Part shown: piece by piece, positions 1 to 13,406 of the stretch
How positions within the stretch are numbered: the first letter of the stretch is position 1
Layout of the letters: every line of letters begins with the position of its first letter
Source of the DNA: Neodiprion pinetum
Lineage: Eukaryota > Arthropoda > Insecta > Hymenoptera > Diprionidae
DNA length: 64,000 bases
Assembly: GCF_021155775.2 (NCBI RefSeq)
Contig: NC_060232.1
Coordinates: forward strand, 10,452,251-10,516,250
Direction of reading: 5' to 3'
Made by a program: the position numbers and the translations under genes
Notes under the pieces: generated by a model
What the model saw: the letters and a program-made list of their open reading frames with translations, nothing else
What the model was told of the DNA's origin: nothing
The model's database searches: none

Positions 1-1288
1 ATTTAAAAAGGGTTCCAATAATTTTACTTCTGGGATCTCGTATAACTCTAAATTTTTTCGTTTAAAATTAGGCTGTTTTTTTCCCTGGGTCACTTTGGAA
101 TAATTGAAATTTTAACAGTAGCTTCGCAGATACGCCGACACAACGCGATTAAAATCGTTTGGTTTATGGACGCATGTATAACGTACCAAGCTCGCAGCGG
201 CAACAGGCGTTGTTTACCCTTTTAGTAATAACACAAATGGAACTTGCGCTGTTTACCTAATCACCAGTTTGTTAATCGAAGCCAAGCCCCACAGCCGAAA
301 GCTACAGGTTGCTAAATAGCGATGTGGTGACAAGTTTTGTTCTTTTTCACACACACATTGTTCGTAATGCGTGAGAATTTGATAGGTGTTACGAGTACAT
401 AAAATAAAATCTTTGTACCGTATCGGAAATTTAATGTTATTGGAATTAAAAAACTTGAAACATACGGAGAAAATTGTTTTTTTTTTAAATCAAAATTCAT
501 TCGCCCTGTTATTGACTGTAATAAAATACCCTTTTATGTGAATGAAGTCGAGACATTTTAGATTCTCATTATTTAGTCAGAAAAAAATGAACGCGATATA
601 TTTAAATCCATATTAGTAAATCTGACAATTAATTAAGGTCTTGGAGATCGAGAATAGAAATGACGAGTATATTGGTATAAAATAATATCGTAGTAACGAG
701 ATTTGCTTTGAGAAGCAGGCGTTTGCAATTTCGCCTGAAAAGGTTTATAGGGTAATATTTTGTGTAGGTGTAATCAGTAGAAGTGCCAAACGGTATTTGC
801 GCAATCCGAGTGAAGAGCAAAAAGGTCAAAAGCTCGAAAGTCTGAAATCGGGAGATATCGAAATTCGTACCCAGCAAGAAGTTATTAACAACTTCGCATT
901 CGGTGTATTGAATCAAGAACTCAGCGAGCTTGAGCTTTCAAAGTACATACGTATATCCATCATGGTTGTTACCTCAAAGCGAAACACCTTTAAACTTCGT
1001 CGATGGACGGGATGTTTACGAGTAAATATCATCTCAGTAATTAATAATATACTCGAGTACATTCAGAGTGTAAGGATTCGCCTCCTGAGGGTAAATTAAC
1101 ACAAGCAGCTCTCTCTTTGATTGTTTAAGACTTTGAACCCCTCTTATTCGGCCCTTTTATGTTTACTAGGACGAGCTGAATGAACAAGATTCCTAACGTG
1201 CAGCGCAGGGATGAAATTTAACATTACATTGTTACATTATACGTCGAAAGTAAACAGAGATAAATAACCGCGATATATTTGCATTATT

Positions 1289-1306
1289 TAATAATAATAA
1301 TAATAA
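1289..1306. repeat. (TAA)n microsatellite
   Basis: Six consecutive TAA units lie in AT-rich intron sequence. Confidence 0.9.
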
Positions 1307-2159
1307 ACAGATGTTTAAACTTTGGTTTTCCGTTTCGTTTTTAGGACAACGTGAGAAAAAAATAATGTTTCGAATTACTTTCCTGTACAATTTATGAGCT
1401 GTGAGTCAAAAAGTCAGGTTTTAATACGTCGATTGATTATTGATATTTGAACCATATATAATTATGTTGCATTATTATTCATGTATTGTTGAAATTTTTA
1501 TTTTGTCATTGCTTATGGAAAGTTAAATATTCCATAATCCTTCCTCAATTTATACTTACCCGCTCGAAAATTTCACGAGGGTGGGAAATGAAGAGGAAAG
1601 AATATTCGTGTCAACTCCGTCATTAATCTAACGGACGGAATTTTACCCTCGTTGATCACCCCGCAATTGCGTATTTTGAACAAGACGGTTCGAGTTTATC
1701 AAGTTGTACAAATTCCTCAGCAAATCACGATTCTCGCGGGGCTCATTAACCGCGCTTGGCTCGTTTAGTGCCATTCTGTCTTTGACGGTTTGACGGCTGT
1801 TTCTGCCGCTGCTATTCGTCTCTCACTCTAAATTTCTCTCTTCCTCCCTTCTTTCCTATCCTCGGAACAGTTCCGTAAGATCGACTATCTTCACATGCGG
1901 CAACTTGCAAACTAATTAGTAATGGATAAGTACGTTAGTAATTATCAAGACCCATAACGTGAACCGTGTTCGTATAATTATCGCGCTGCTCTGAAGCCCG
2001 AAATTTCCATCCGTGGAGGGGAAACTCCCTCAGAGTATGAGGTAATTAAAATTTACGTCAAATATCAGAGCAATCTACTAACAATACGGAATAAGCGCAG
2101 CGGCTTTAATCCTCAAAATTCCTATCAAATTGTAAAGAGCAAAGCTCGAAGCGGAGCTG

Positions 2160-2705
2160 GGTCAGAGTTGAAATTCCGAATTTTTTGGTGCTGAAACTTA
2201 AAAGTGCCTGAAGAAATCGAACCGTGAAGAAACATCGCAGTTTCAAATGGTCCGAAACCCGATGCTCGAAGTTCGGACTAGTCAAAGTTCCGGAAATGAG
2301 ACAATTAGAAAATCCGAAACATCGAAATTCCGAACGATCGAAGATTTTCAGTTCCGTGAATTTCTCGCTTGGCAAAATTCCACCACTTTGATCTTTCTTT
2401 GTTTTGGATTACTGACATGTTTGACGTTTGGAATCCTGGTCATTCCGATTGTTTACACCAAATCGTTGAGAAAACAACGCTGTGTGATTATATTTTAATT
2501 TACGGAATTTTATTCCATCGAAACTTAATTTTTTCGTATTTCGCCGTATCTGAACTTTCCCATATTGTAAGTTGGATTTCCGAAATCTAACATTTCGAAA
2601 CTTTGTTGTTTCTTCAAAGTTTGATTTCTTTACCTCAACTTTCCTAACCAAACAATTCGGAATAAGTCGCTATCGGAACTTTTTAAATTCGGAACATCGA
2701 CCCCA
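2160..2705. repeat. Cryptic simple repeat built on AAATTCCGAA
   Basis: The words ATTCCGAA, GTTCCG, TCCGAAA and their complements TTCGGAA recur on both strands at irregular spacing (for example near 2173, 2253, 2286, 2312, 2325, 2350, 2508, 2578, 2660 and 2690). No fixed unit length is visible, so this looks like a decayed satellite. Short ORFs over it are by-products. Comparable sequence occurs near 29.5 kb and at 47.5-48.6 kb. Confidence 0.45.
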
Positions 2706-3502
2706 CTGCGCTGAGCTTTTCGCGCTTGTTGGAACGAGAGAAAAATATATTCATAAATATTTGTAATTTCGCGCTAAAAATTGACCCTCGACTCTGTGAT
2801 ACCACGCTCGTCGAGTGTATCTCGAGGCTGTTCGCAGCAGGATGCGAGTTTCGCAGTCATAAATAGCCGCAGCAATCTGCCGCATCTTGGAGTCGACCGG
2901 CACACATCCGACGTGAAAATTGCAAAATATGGCGAACTTCACCTGTTGTAATGGCTGCTATTTATCCTAATACACGAGCGCTTCATCGGCCCGCCAGCTT
3001 TCGATGTGTGCACTCACACAGGATTTACACACTTGCGCTATCTCTCACGCGAGTTTTGCTTTCGCCCTTTCGGAAGCCGCGTCTTTTGATACGCGTGCGT
3101 ACCGCAAAATGCTCGATGCAATTTTTCGTATTTTTTATTTTACGTTCATTTTTCATTTACCCTTTTGTTTCTTTATACTTACGCGTATCTTTTCTTCGCC
3201 GCTACGCAATCTCGGGTTCGCTAAAAATTTTACCCGCAAGCGACGCGAGCGTGTCGAGTACGTCGAAATGGGAAAGAGAAGAGAGAGTATTATACCTGCT
3301 TAACATTGGTGCAGGTTGGCGGATAATTGCACCCACTTCGCAGTGCCTGCGAAAGGCAGTCCGTTCTGTCATCAATCTTACGATTCTTGGCATGCCGGCC
3401 AATTCTCTGACGGAGGATTTTAATTTATTGTTATCTCAAGACCTACGGTGAGTTGTGAGAAATCGGAGGATAAGCCATGGTCCCGGTATATTCACAGCAC
3501 GC

Positions 3503-3538
3503 TTCATTCATCCATTCATTCATTCATTCATTCGTTCC
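3503..3538. repeat. (CATT)n microsatellite
   Basis: A run of CATT tetranucleotides with one CATC and one CGTT variant. Confidence 0.9.
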
Positions 3539-4748
3539 CACAATAACGCGTTACATCGTTGTACGAATTTTACCGTTACATTGAAGCGATTTCTCAATTT
3601 GGTGATTTTTTCTTGTTATAAATTGGAAGAAAATTTTACGATATTTCTTTGAGAGTTTTTGTTTTTTTTTTAAGATAGTTTGTTACCTTACAGTCAAGAC
3701 AGAGAACTTCGCATTCGAAATCAGATGGAACGTGGTTATTATTAAAATTTCATTTATGTGTACAGGTATACAAGGTCAATCGAAGCCTTCGAAATTAGAA
3801 ATATCTCACGTGCCTTCAAAGATTTTCAAATAATTCGAAAGGATTCTTGAACAAGGTTTCACAGTATTTTATACGATATCAGGATACCTCAAGGGATTCC
3901 ATGATTTGTCCAAATGTTTCTTGGATTTGAAAAGGATTCTGAGACGGTAAGAGTTTCAGTTAACTGGGAAAATTTTTAAAGTTTCTCGAGAAATCACAAA
4001 AGTCGACTTTGCTGAGAAATTGACAGATTTTCTTTTATTTGTAACTATGGTCAACATTCGATGATCGATGAACTCTCAGTTTAGTTTGAAAAAGCCTAAG
4101 CTAACCGTACGTCATTCTACGGAGTGAAAACCGAACCACATTATTCAAGAAAATGAGACGCGATCTCCGATTCTTCAAAAGTTTTCACAACATTTTCTGA
4201 CCAAGACTGAGATTTTCATCGAGTAAAAAATTTCAAATGCGCATAGTTGCCGAATCGTCGTCTAATTGATGTAATCCTGAGCACAGCTGTCAAGAAATTT
4301 GCGTTCGATCTATGTCGAAGCGTTTGATCTAAAGTACGATCGATTCGAAAAGGGGATGAAAGGGGTCCTAAGTGAGTACAGCGATAAATGCTGGATTGAA
4401 ACTCCCACTTGGCGTCTTTCCTCGTCATGAGAGCATCAAACACGACATAAGGTATGGATGAGCCTCTTAGCTCAACAGCCTCGTGAAGTTGAGGCGCGAG
4501 ATGGATGTAAGGCGGGTTGCTCAACTCGTCAATTTTTCCTTTACACTATGTGTACACCTAAATTGTGTAACGGCGAGGCAACAACACTTACCGCGAAGTC
4601 GGGTACTCGACGCGTTACATCACACATGCTTCTGTTCAAAACTTGAGAAAGTGAGTGCGGATGCCAAAGCGTGTGTACGATACGTGTCCAGGTCACGCGG
4701 TGTCCTTAATTTATCAACTGCCCGAGAGAATTCAACCGAGTGAATATA

Positions 4749-5177
4749 CACTGAGAAAAATTTCATTTGTTATGGTAAATAGAAAAATTCAGAAAAACAG
4801 TTATCGTTAAAAAAAACTGTTTGAATATTGCTGGAATTACGAAAAACGAGGCACGCGTTACCATTTTGCTCTATCGTCGATCCATTTTTAGTAATTGAAA
4901 CGCAAAATCAGTTTGTGAGATTTACTCTGATTTTTTAGTTAAACAAGGCTTTAACGTCAATTTATTCTTTCACAAGCATTAAATATTCGCAACAGTTGCA
5001 ACAAAATATAGCAACAGTGATCGTAATGAGAAAGAATAGTAACGGATACTAGACTTTCCGGCAACAGTTAGAAAACTAATTTTCATTTGCTACCTAGAAC
5101 TATATTTTCCGATTGTGGTAAAAAATGAAAATAGTTAAGGAATGAGCGGTAACCGGAACTAAAAATTTCTCTCAGCG
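4749..5177 (+). mobile_element. Family A miniature inverted-repeat element, copy 1 (complete)
   Basis: The 429 bp element begins CACTGAGAAAAATTT and ends AAATTTCTCTCAGCG (last bases mutated from CAGTG). It is flanked on both sides by TA, as expected of a TA target duplication. It has no coding capacity. The interior matches the copies at 10896, 52681, 59837 and 63385 over nearly the full length, including AAACTGTTTGAATATTG, ACGAAAAACGAGG and AATAGTAACGGATACTAGAC. TA targets suggest mobilisation by a Tc1/mariner-like transposase, but no transposase is present in the window. Confidence 0.85.
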
Positions 5178-6473
5178 TAAAACTCGACGTATTTTCTACA
5201 TCTTTTATATATACGCTGAGGAACGAAGTTGCATTGATCGAGAAGTGGAAAGTTTATATGCGAAGCCATAACGCTTGGGCTGTGCATCTCTGAACGAAAC
5301 TTTTCTGTCGTTTCGAGAAGACAAACAAGACGTTCAAGTGACGGAGGACGAATTGAGCGTACATACCAGTAGTAAAAGCCAAAAGATGTTTGCGGACAAC
5401 TTGCATTTCCACCGAATGCATCGCAGTCGATCTCTGTCTGCATTATTTGTGAAAAAAATTACACTCCAAACTAGATTTTCTACATTTTCTACACATCCAA
5501 GGGGATGCACTTCCCTCGCTGCTGCCTGTTATTTAAAGGGATGAAGTTAACCCGTTGGAGATATTTCGCGGCACGGATCAAAGGGATCGTCGATTTTTAC
5601 TCGGGCAGCAAATTTTATCACGTCCTATTTTAAGGATTTAGATAAAGGGCGGTACAGTCTGAGAACAAAAGAGTCTCCCTCAGACGGAAGGTTAAAGAAG
5701 GATGAACCGAAGGTTTGAACGTTGTGCCGGATGTGAAGAACCTTGAGTTCAATCGACGCAATTATTCCCTTCGCAAGCGATTTTCTTTCATCTTTACAGT
5801 TTCATTTTTTAAACCGAGTTCCATTCGATGTCTAAGCTTGAATTACGACGTGCAGCGGCTGCCTATTTAGATTTCAGACTTAGCTAGATGGCTCGATATA
5901 GCTGAAAGTTGTTGTTAACACTCGTGGTACGTGGTGGAAGTGTATTGCGCACATTTTCATTAAAACTTCTTGGTGAAAACCAAGGTGGTGCCGTTATTGG
6001 ACGACTTTGCTACAGAATAAATCTTTGCAGTAGCCGCCATGTGGGAAACTAGGAGTTAGTTTGCCTGTTGGTTAACGTGGAAATAGTAGCGGTTTTACTA
6101 ATTTTTTTTTTTTTTTTTTTTCTATATCGCTAATTGCAGAGACGGTCTCCCAAGTTACGGAGCGAGCGAAGTTTGTTATGAGTGGAAAAACGAGAGATGG
6201 AAAAAATGATTACATAAACATTAGAGTTGGTAAGTGGATGCAGGTTATTTACTGTCGTTTAACCTGTTATTCAAGTATTTAAATGTTTGATTACATTGAA
6301 TAAGAGCCACAATTTTCTTCGTCTGAAAATTTAACAGGCTTGCATTTATTTAAACTGATTAATATTTAACTGTGGATCAGATTTGCATTGCATATTCGCG
6401 ACGAATCGAAAGTGCAAGGTAAATAATGAGACCAGTGACAAAGTTTATTGAAAAAAAGTTATGCAAAAATTAT

Positions 6474-7112
6474 AGGTGGTCGCTGTGTCGATAAATTTTT
6501 CACTTGCCACCCCCCAAATCGACTCCATATAATTCAAAGACAATTCCCTAATTTTTTCAAATTTTTACCTCAACTTCTTATTGTGCCCCTGAGGCTTTTT
6601 TCCCCATAAGAATAAAATCGGATTTTATGATCAATTTACACATTGTTTTTTTTTTCTCCGACAATTTTCATGGAAAAAATCTGAATCAAACGGGGATTGG
6701 TCGAGTATAATTAGCTTTTGTCGAGGATTTTTCACTTTGTCTAAAAACCGCGTGTTAGGTATACTATACTTAAGACGTGATTTTCAGATCTTTCGATTAG
6801 AAATCAACTGGAAATAATTGAAAAAGAAAGCTATGAAAAAGAAAAAAATATCCTCGAAACGAGCTAGTTATACTTAATAAATTCCCGTTCGATTCAGATT
6901 TTTCCCATGAATAATGCCGGAGAAAAAAAATAAATTGTAAAGTGATCATAAAAACCCCACGCTATTCTTACGGCGAAAAAGAACCTCGTGAGACAGCATA
7001 ACAAGTTGAGATAAAAGTCTGAAACAATTATTGAATTGTTATTGAATTATTTCGAGTAGTTTTGGCGGCCGGGAAGGAAAAAATTAGTCGACATCCTAAA
7101 TAAAGACCACCT
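6474..7112. mobile_element. Long-arm foldback (inverted-repeat) element
   Basis: The two halves are imperfect reverse complements over about 265 bp each, with a spacer of about 105 bp (roughly 6740-6845). The outer ends are AGGTGGTC and GACCACCT. Matching blocks run in order inward: GTCGATAAATTTTT against the complement of 7085-7098, ATAATTCA at 6529, CTCAACTTCTTAT at 6569, AAGAATAAAAT at 6609, AAAATCTGAATC at 6677 and TCGAGGAT at 6720. It has no ORF and resembles foldback or long-TIR MITE elements. No target duplication could be assigned, so the superfamily is unknown. Confidence 0.8.
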
Positions 7113-7559
7113 TAACGTATGACAATATAAGTATTCGAAATAAATTCTTCAAGGTACGAACCTAACAAATTATTCGGTTCATCGGCAAGGCTAATTCCCA
7201 CGAATCCATACTTGAATAGAGTGAGAGGAGCGAAAAGAGGGATCAGAGTTTGTATCAAATCCCGAAGGAATTTGAAGCGTGTAGCTAGCAACGCGGGAGG
7301 AGAGCAACTAACCGTAGGAACCCTTCGCCGAGACTTAGCCAAGGAGAAGGCAGAGCGCTTACCTTCGCACTAAGATAACAAGATCCTATTATTATCGCTC
7401 GTTAAAGGGCGTTGCGCGCGACTAACGCTTCTAGATCTACATAGATATAGAATTGCAGAGGTATCGAAGCCATGGCGTTTGGATTTACGCTTATACGCCC
7501 TCCTCGCGATGGATCGAAAATTTAATAAAGCAACAATAACTACCGGGAAAGTATACATG

Positions 7560-7740
7560 CACTGAGAAAAATTTTATTTGTTATAGTAACTAGTAAAATT
7601 CAGTAAAACATACATCGTTAAAAAAAAACTGTTTGAATATTGTTAGAATTACCAAAAACGAGGTGCGCATAACCATTTTGCGCTATCGTTGACCCTTTTT
7701 TGATAATCGTAACGCTAAATCAGTTTAAAAAGTTCGCTTG
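7560..7740 (+). mobile_element. Family A element, truncated 5' portion
   Basis: It starts CACTGAGAAAAATTTTATTTG and follows the family consensus to about 7735, through AAACTGTTTGAATATTG, CCAAAAACGAGGTGCGC and AATCAGTTT. Similarity is then lost. The left flank is TG rather than TA. A sequence TTTTTTTCCAAGTGTA near 8046 might be a decayed right end, but the interior between does not match. Confidence 0.75.
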
Positions 7741-9720
7741 GTTTTTAAGTTTTAGAGAATATATGTGGAATACGCACAAAAAAGAAAAAGAATGTTTCAA
7801 AATCTTCGAATATGCGATCATAAACACAAATTATTGTTTTGAGAATTTTTTTTGGTGACATAATTTTATTTTTATGTGAATAGGAACTTGTTAACGAATT
7901 TTTTTGTTGGAAGCAAAAATCGATTGATTCACAGTGGAATTTTAATTGAGTTAAATAAATTTTCCTCGTTCATGCGAAGCAGATCATTCAATATATAGTT
8001 TGATAATCAAGTAAAATCTTTTTGTATCAAAGAAATGCAGAAGAATTTTTTTCCAAGTGTATAAAATTTGAAGGTTTATGGATTTATAACTGGTATAATT
8101 ATTTTTTGAAATCGACACACCTATCAGCTGAATTTAACCAGACTTGGCGAAATTAAATGGACAAACCTTGATCGGTGTTTTTGAAAATAAAACTCGCGCA
8201 TAATTCGTTAGAAATGAGTATTTTCAAGCAGAGCGTTGACGAGCAGTATTTTATAAAAGATGGTTGAACCGCGTTTCTCTCGTTTCAGTATAAAGTCGAT
8301 TATTTTATTTCTAAAAAAAAACGCGACTCAAAAGAATTTAATCGAATAAGTTCATTGGACTGCACAGCTAGAGCGGTTATAAATATTCCGAAGCGGTACT
8401 TCTTAGAATGTTTCTCTACGCTCTCTGTATTATTGGAAAATAAATTTTTCTTATAATTCATGAAGAAGTGGGACGAAACGAGCTTGCAACGGGAGTCTAG
8501 AAGCTGCAGAAGCAGAAGGAGAAGGAGGCAGGTAAAGTTTTGAGAGGTTGAAATTACGTTGCGAGGCAATAACAAGCTCGCAATAATCGCGGGGAGATTT
8601 CGCCAACTTCCGGAAGTCAGAGAGGCGGGGGGAATGAAGAGACCCGTGTTGAATCGCAATAAATGAAAATTGGCGCGGCTCTATGTGTATGTACATCTTG
8701 TAAATTTACACAACTCCAGTCTCTTTACGCAGCTACAAACGAACATCGTCTTCGTCCATAGCCGTAAGCTGCGAAAAGCTAAGCTTTCTCACGACCCTCG
8801 AGAAATTTCCCAAGAATTTCTATGTATACGGAAAACACAGTACAGCACGAAATTATCACTTGTTGTTAAATCGAGTTTTATGCTTTACGCCGAAATATAA
8901 ATTTGTTAATACTTTTTGTTACGTGTAGAAAGTGAACTTTACTTTTTTCACACAAATTTGAAAATTACAGTTACATAATAATAATAATACACCTTTTTTT
9001 TTTTACTTTCAAACGTACGAAACGAAGTTTTTATTAAATTGTGCTGTTTAAATAAAAATTCGATGAATAAAAAGTGAATTTTTCAGTGCGATAGAAATTA
9101 AAAAGACTCTACGGATATTCGGTATGGATCTCTTTGATTACTGTAGTGATTTTTTTTTTTAAAACGCAACGAATTTCAATGCATCAAGAAATCGGGTCAA
9201 CGAAAAAGTATCGCAGGGTAACGTAACGCTGTCGCAACTATTGTGCATAACAGATGAACGATAGGTAAAAGAAGGAAATAAAGTTATCGGCAACTTTTGT
9301 CGGCAGTCCGGTTACTTTCACTATTTCATTAATACAAAACGTGCGGTAGAAAGTATTAACAGAAACGACTTCCCGCGACGTTACTGTTTTTTTTTTCTTA
9401 CACTTTATTGCGACTACAGTGCTTAGAATTAGTTTTAATTTTTTTTACACTGAAACTGAAATGCAGAGCTAATTTTTTCTAGCGAGAATCGATCCACGAT
9501 CACCGTCGGGATATTCGTAATTTTCGTATTTCGGTTTGTTGAACAGGATCTTTGTTTTCTGGACGAGCTGAAATAATACCTTCTCAGTCGACTCATAGAT
9601 GTCGGATGGTCGTGAGACCGTATTTGCAGATGAATGGGATCCTCGTACAGATGTCGTCACGACTGCGTGGGTGGTTCTGCATCTTATGGAGATCAGGGCC
9701 TTCAGCTCTGCCCGTCGAAA

Positions 9721-9745
9721 GAGGGAGAGAGAGAAAAAGAGATAA

Positions 9746-9776
<31 letters not shown>

Positions 9777-9786
9777 AAGAGAGTAA
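9721..9786. repeat. (GA)n microsatellite, interrupted
   Basis: A purine-rich GAGAGA tract with AAAAAG and TAAAG interruptions. Confidence 0.9.
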
Positions 9787-10895
9787 CCGGCCTCTATGGC
9801 ATCGCTAAGTTATTGCGAAATCCGAGAACTGTCAGCACATAGTTGAGCAAATTTTACAATATAAAAATAAAATTCTCTTGGATTTGTTTGAAAGATGAAA
9901 ATTTTTATTTTCTCTCATTTGTATCTAAATTGATCTTTTTTCCGAATGTACCGATGCATGCTCCTCGTCCTTGCTGATTATCAGAACGAATATTTCTCTA
10001 AATTTTACATAGCGCATTACGTAACTGCGGTAAAATATTGGGAAATTTTTTAAGGAACAACTTAATCGTATTATTCGATGACTCTGATTGTCACTTCGCG
10101 AGGTGCACGTTGAGCAGGTAAGAATCAGGCGAGAATATACAAAGGGAAAATAAACGATCAGTCAGACCAACATTCGTGGGTTTAATTGCATGTCTGCGAA
10201 GAATGTCAAACGGTGTCTAGACAGGTATGCATAATTATAAAGACAGGATATTGGATTAGAATCCTAATTCAGGATCGTACCTCGTTTCGATTTGGAGATT
10301 TGTAGAATAACTGCAGATTAAGCAAATGAAATGTTAAACGCGTGTCTGGATCGGGACGACTTGCACGGAAGATCGATATCCTCGAAATGGTGGGTGAAGG
10401 GTTCGAATGGCGAGGGTGAAGCCGATTAAGAATGTAATTCGGCCCGTGAAATTAGTTGGAAAGCGCGGTTGTTCGGAGCGACCCAAGGTAAATATAATAA
10501 CAGGCCAAATTATCTCACGGTACAAGACGTATTAACAAGGTGCATGTGCCCAACTTGCACACCAGCATTGGCACTGCTAAACTGGGGATAAGCTCCTGCA
10601 AAGGTCTAAGTTCATGCGAGGATGGGGAACTGGGACTTACACTGCAGAAGGGAAACTGTGACGCAAACTTGAAAGTTTCGGAGCAAAGTTTCATGTTGTC
10701 CCGTCTACCCTACAACTGATGTACATACCGATGTCAAAGTTCCCAGTCAACCAGTTGCCCCGTTACCCACGATGCTTTACTGTTTGACACCGATTTACCT
10801 AGTAAGCGAAATAATTACCAGCTGGGTATACAAACGCCGGAAGTAAACATGTAACACACCTTTCCGAAAATTGGAGGTTGATGATTTCAGGAGTA

Positions 10896-11326
10896 AACCG
10901 AGAGAAATTTTTAGTTCCGGTTACCGCTCAGTCTTTAACTATTTTCATTTTTTACCACAATCGAAAAATATAGTTCTACGTAGAAAATGAAAATTAGTTT
11001 TCTAGCTGTTACCGGAAAGTCTAGTATTCGTTACTGTTCTTTCTCATTACGATCAGTGTTGCTATATTTTCTTGCAACTGTTGCGAAAATTTAAGGCTTG
11101 TGGAAGAATAAATTGACGTTACAGCCTTATTTAAATAAAAAAGTAGAGTTAATCGAACAAACTGATTTTGCGTTGCAATTACCAAAAAAGGATCGACGAT
11201 AGCGCAAAATAGTTACGAGTACCTCGTTTTTCGTAATTCCAGCAATAATCAAAAAAAGTTTTTTTTAACGATACCAGTTGTACTGAATTTTTCTAGTTAC
11301 TGTAACAAATGAAATTTTTCTCAGTG
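10896..11326 (-). mobile_element. Family A element, complete, reverse orientation
   Basis: The 431 bp copy is inverted relative to copy 1. The left end is degenerate (AACCGAGAGAAATTTTTAG) and the right end is intact (GAAATTTTTCTCAGTG). TA flanks both ends (10894-10895 and 11327-11328). The interior includes CTAGTATTCGTTACTG and TACCTCGTTTTTCGTAATTC, the complements of the conserved family blocks. It is non-coding. Confidence 0.85.
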
Positions 11327-12810
11327 TAAGGATTGATTGTTTTATAATTTTACGCATCAATAGTGCAGATGCACTATCGCGAGGTAAGATCTTGGAAGGT
11401 TCGTGGTTCGCGAAAACACGTCGATGAAATTTCTCACAGTTTTAGCCGATTGATAATTGAAGTTTCAATTTTTATCTCGCTCTTGAAACAACAACAAAAA
11501 ATACAGTCCGTTGCGTTTTTGACGATGAATGAAAAAAAAGAACCACCTTTCCGAATACTCCATCATACAACTCATTTCGAAGTCGATATCTGTTCGAGCA
11601 CTTTTCACTACGCTCTGTATATTTCAATAATTATTTTCAATTTTTTCAACTCACGGCTGAGAACTTTCAGAATACTTGGGAACGACCGTTGAAATACGTA
11701 GAAATGTTTTATATTTCGTTCTACACGGTTGGTCGGATAAAATATAAAGTAGGTTTGTTCTTCAAATACAGATTGGAGAGCAAAAACTTTCGTTATTTGA
11801 TTCGGTCAGTCGTGTTGAAACGAAATTGAGTTTTTTCTCTGTTTTTTTTTTATGTAGCTGTAGCATCGCAATGCTCTACTACTACGATAATTTCTGGTCA
11901 AGATTCTCAACTGTTAAAATGAAACTGTATCTTTTTTGTTTTTACCAGAAATGATAACTTTAAATGGTTTTTGAAATTAAACCTTGAAATGGATATAATA
12001 TTTAGAAAAAGCTCAGATGTTTGAAGAGGGGGAAATACTGGGTGGTGTATTTTTTTTTTTTTTTGTGTTGGGACTAAGATAAGATTGCACTTTAATTTCA
12101 ACCCCGACAAAAATGAGACAGCCAATTTACGAGGCGTATCAATCATATCAGAATTTTAGCTCTCAAAGCGGATTAGAAAAGCCAGAAATTGCAGACGGAT
12201 CGAACTTTTGCCCTCTGATGATCGGCTGATAATTGTACGAAATATCCGAACAGATTATACGCGGAACGCGGATAAGCTGAGCAAAAATCCGGCGGCGAAA
12301 GCCTTGGAGGGTAACATGGCCAAGGTCGATAAGCCAAGGAGTAATGTTAATCGAACCGGTATTCGGTTAAAAAGTAGTGAAAAAGTACAGGTATAAAAGG
12401 CAAGATCGCGGAGAACTGGCCATATTTTTTTTTTTTTTGATTTGCACTCCCACCCTTTTCGTTACTTTTACATCTCCCTTTTCTTTCATTCAAACAGCAA
12501 GTCTCGTACCAGTATAATCCAGGTTTTACGTGGGAGTCAACAAGCCTGTAGTCCAGACCCTTTCGTTTCAATCCTATACCTGCACTCTTTATCTCGCTAA
12601 TACCATCGCCATTTGTAATCCGTCGTATTCCAGCCGCTTTTTTTCCTACGATTCTCTTTTTCCTTGATTTCAGCCATTTCCTCGTTTTTTTACTATAGAT
12701 ACTTAGATTATAGAGAGACGGATTATACATGTGCGAACGCACATGCGAGCTTTGCTCTGCAAACTTACCATTGAATTTAATTTTTAATTTTCTTTCACGA
12801 AGCGAGAAGA

Positions 12811-13406
12811 TTAACCCTTTGAGTCGTAGTGGTAAGTATTCTTACCGTCTATTTTATATCCATATTTCGCGTAGTTACGAGAACTTTTCAACATATTTCT
12901 TTGCGGTTTTTGCTAGTTCTGATAGTATAACGATAGGTTTTCAATAGTCGAGCGTAATTAGTGTGAAATAATGCAAATTATTATGGTTAGAAACAAGTTG
13001 ATTGAAAAAAAATCGTGAAAATTGAAGGAGTAATTCATTTTCGAGAAAGGAACTCCTATACACGTGTACATGTTTTACATAATTTGTAAGTTTTTGGGTT
13101 CACCGAATACGAATCTGAAATCAGACTTCAAAAATTCGGGATGTCGGATACAATATGACGGACAAAAACTTCAAATTCGATCGAATCCGCAGAAAATAAC
13201 TCTGTTGAGTATAGCGAATCTAATCAGCGGCACCAAAAACCGCTGCGTACAATTTTTTGACCATATTCGATCAAATTTGAAATTTTTGTTCACAGTATTG
13301 GACCTGCCGTGTTAAATTTTTTAAATTCGACGTTGGATTTGTAATCAGCGCGTGTTGTATTTGTAAAAGATGACTCAGCGCAATCACGTGAGACTCAAAG
13401 GGTTAA
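12811..13406. mobile_element. TTAA-flanked inverted-repeat element (piggyBac-like MITE)
   Basis: The ends are TTAACCCTTTGAGTC (12811) and GACTCAAAGGGTTAA (to 13406), perfect complements over 15 bp that include the TTAA. A TTAA target and CCC terminus are the hallmark of piggyBac-type elements; the length of about 590 bp and lack of a transposase make this a non-autonomous copy. The interior at 13089-13140 (GTTTTTGGGTTCACCGAATA then GAATCTGAAATCAGA) matches the inverted arms of the element at 43376-43946, so the two are related. It lies just left of mannosidase exon 2, within intron 2. Confidence 0.75.

Noticed and set aside
12195..12392. Possible plus-strand exon (AAATTGCAG| ... GTACAG|GTATAA)
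   Set aside because: The donor is good and the frame is open, but the acceptor lacks a pyrimidine tract and the translation has no recognisable content; it also lies in the presumed mannosidase intron.
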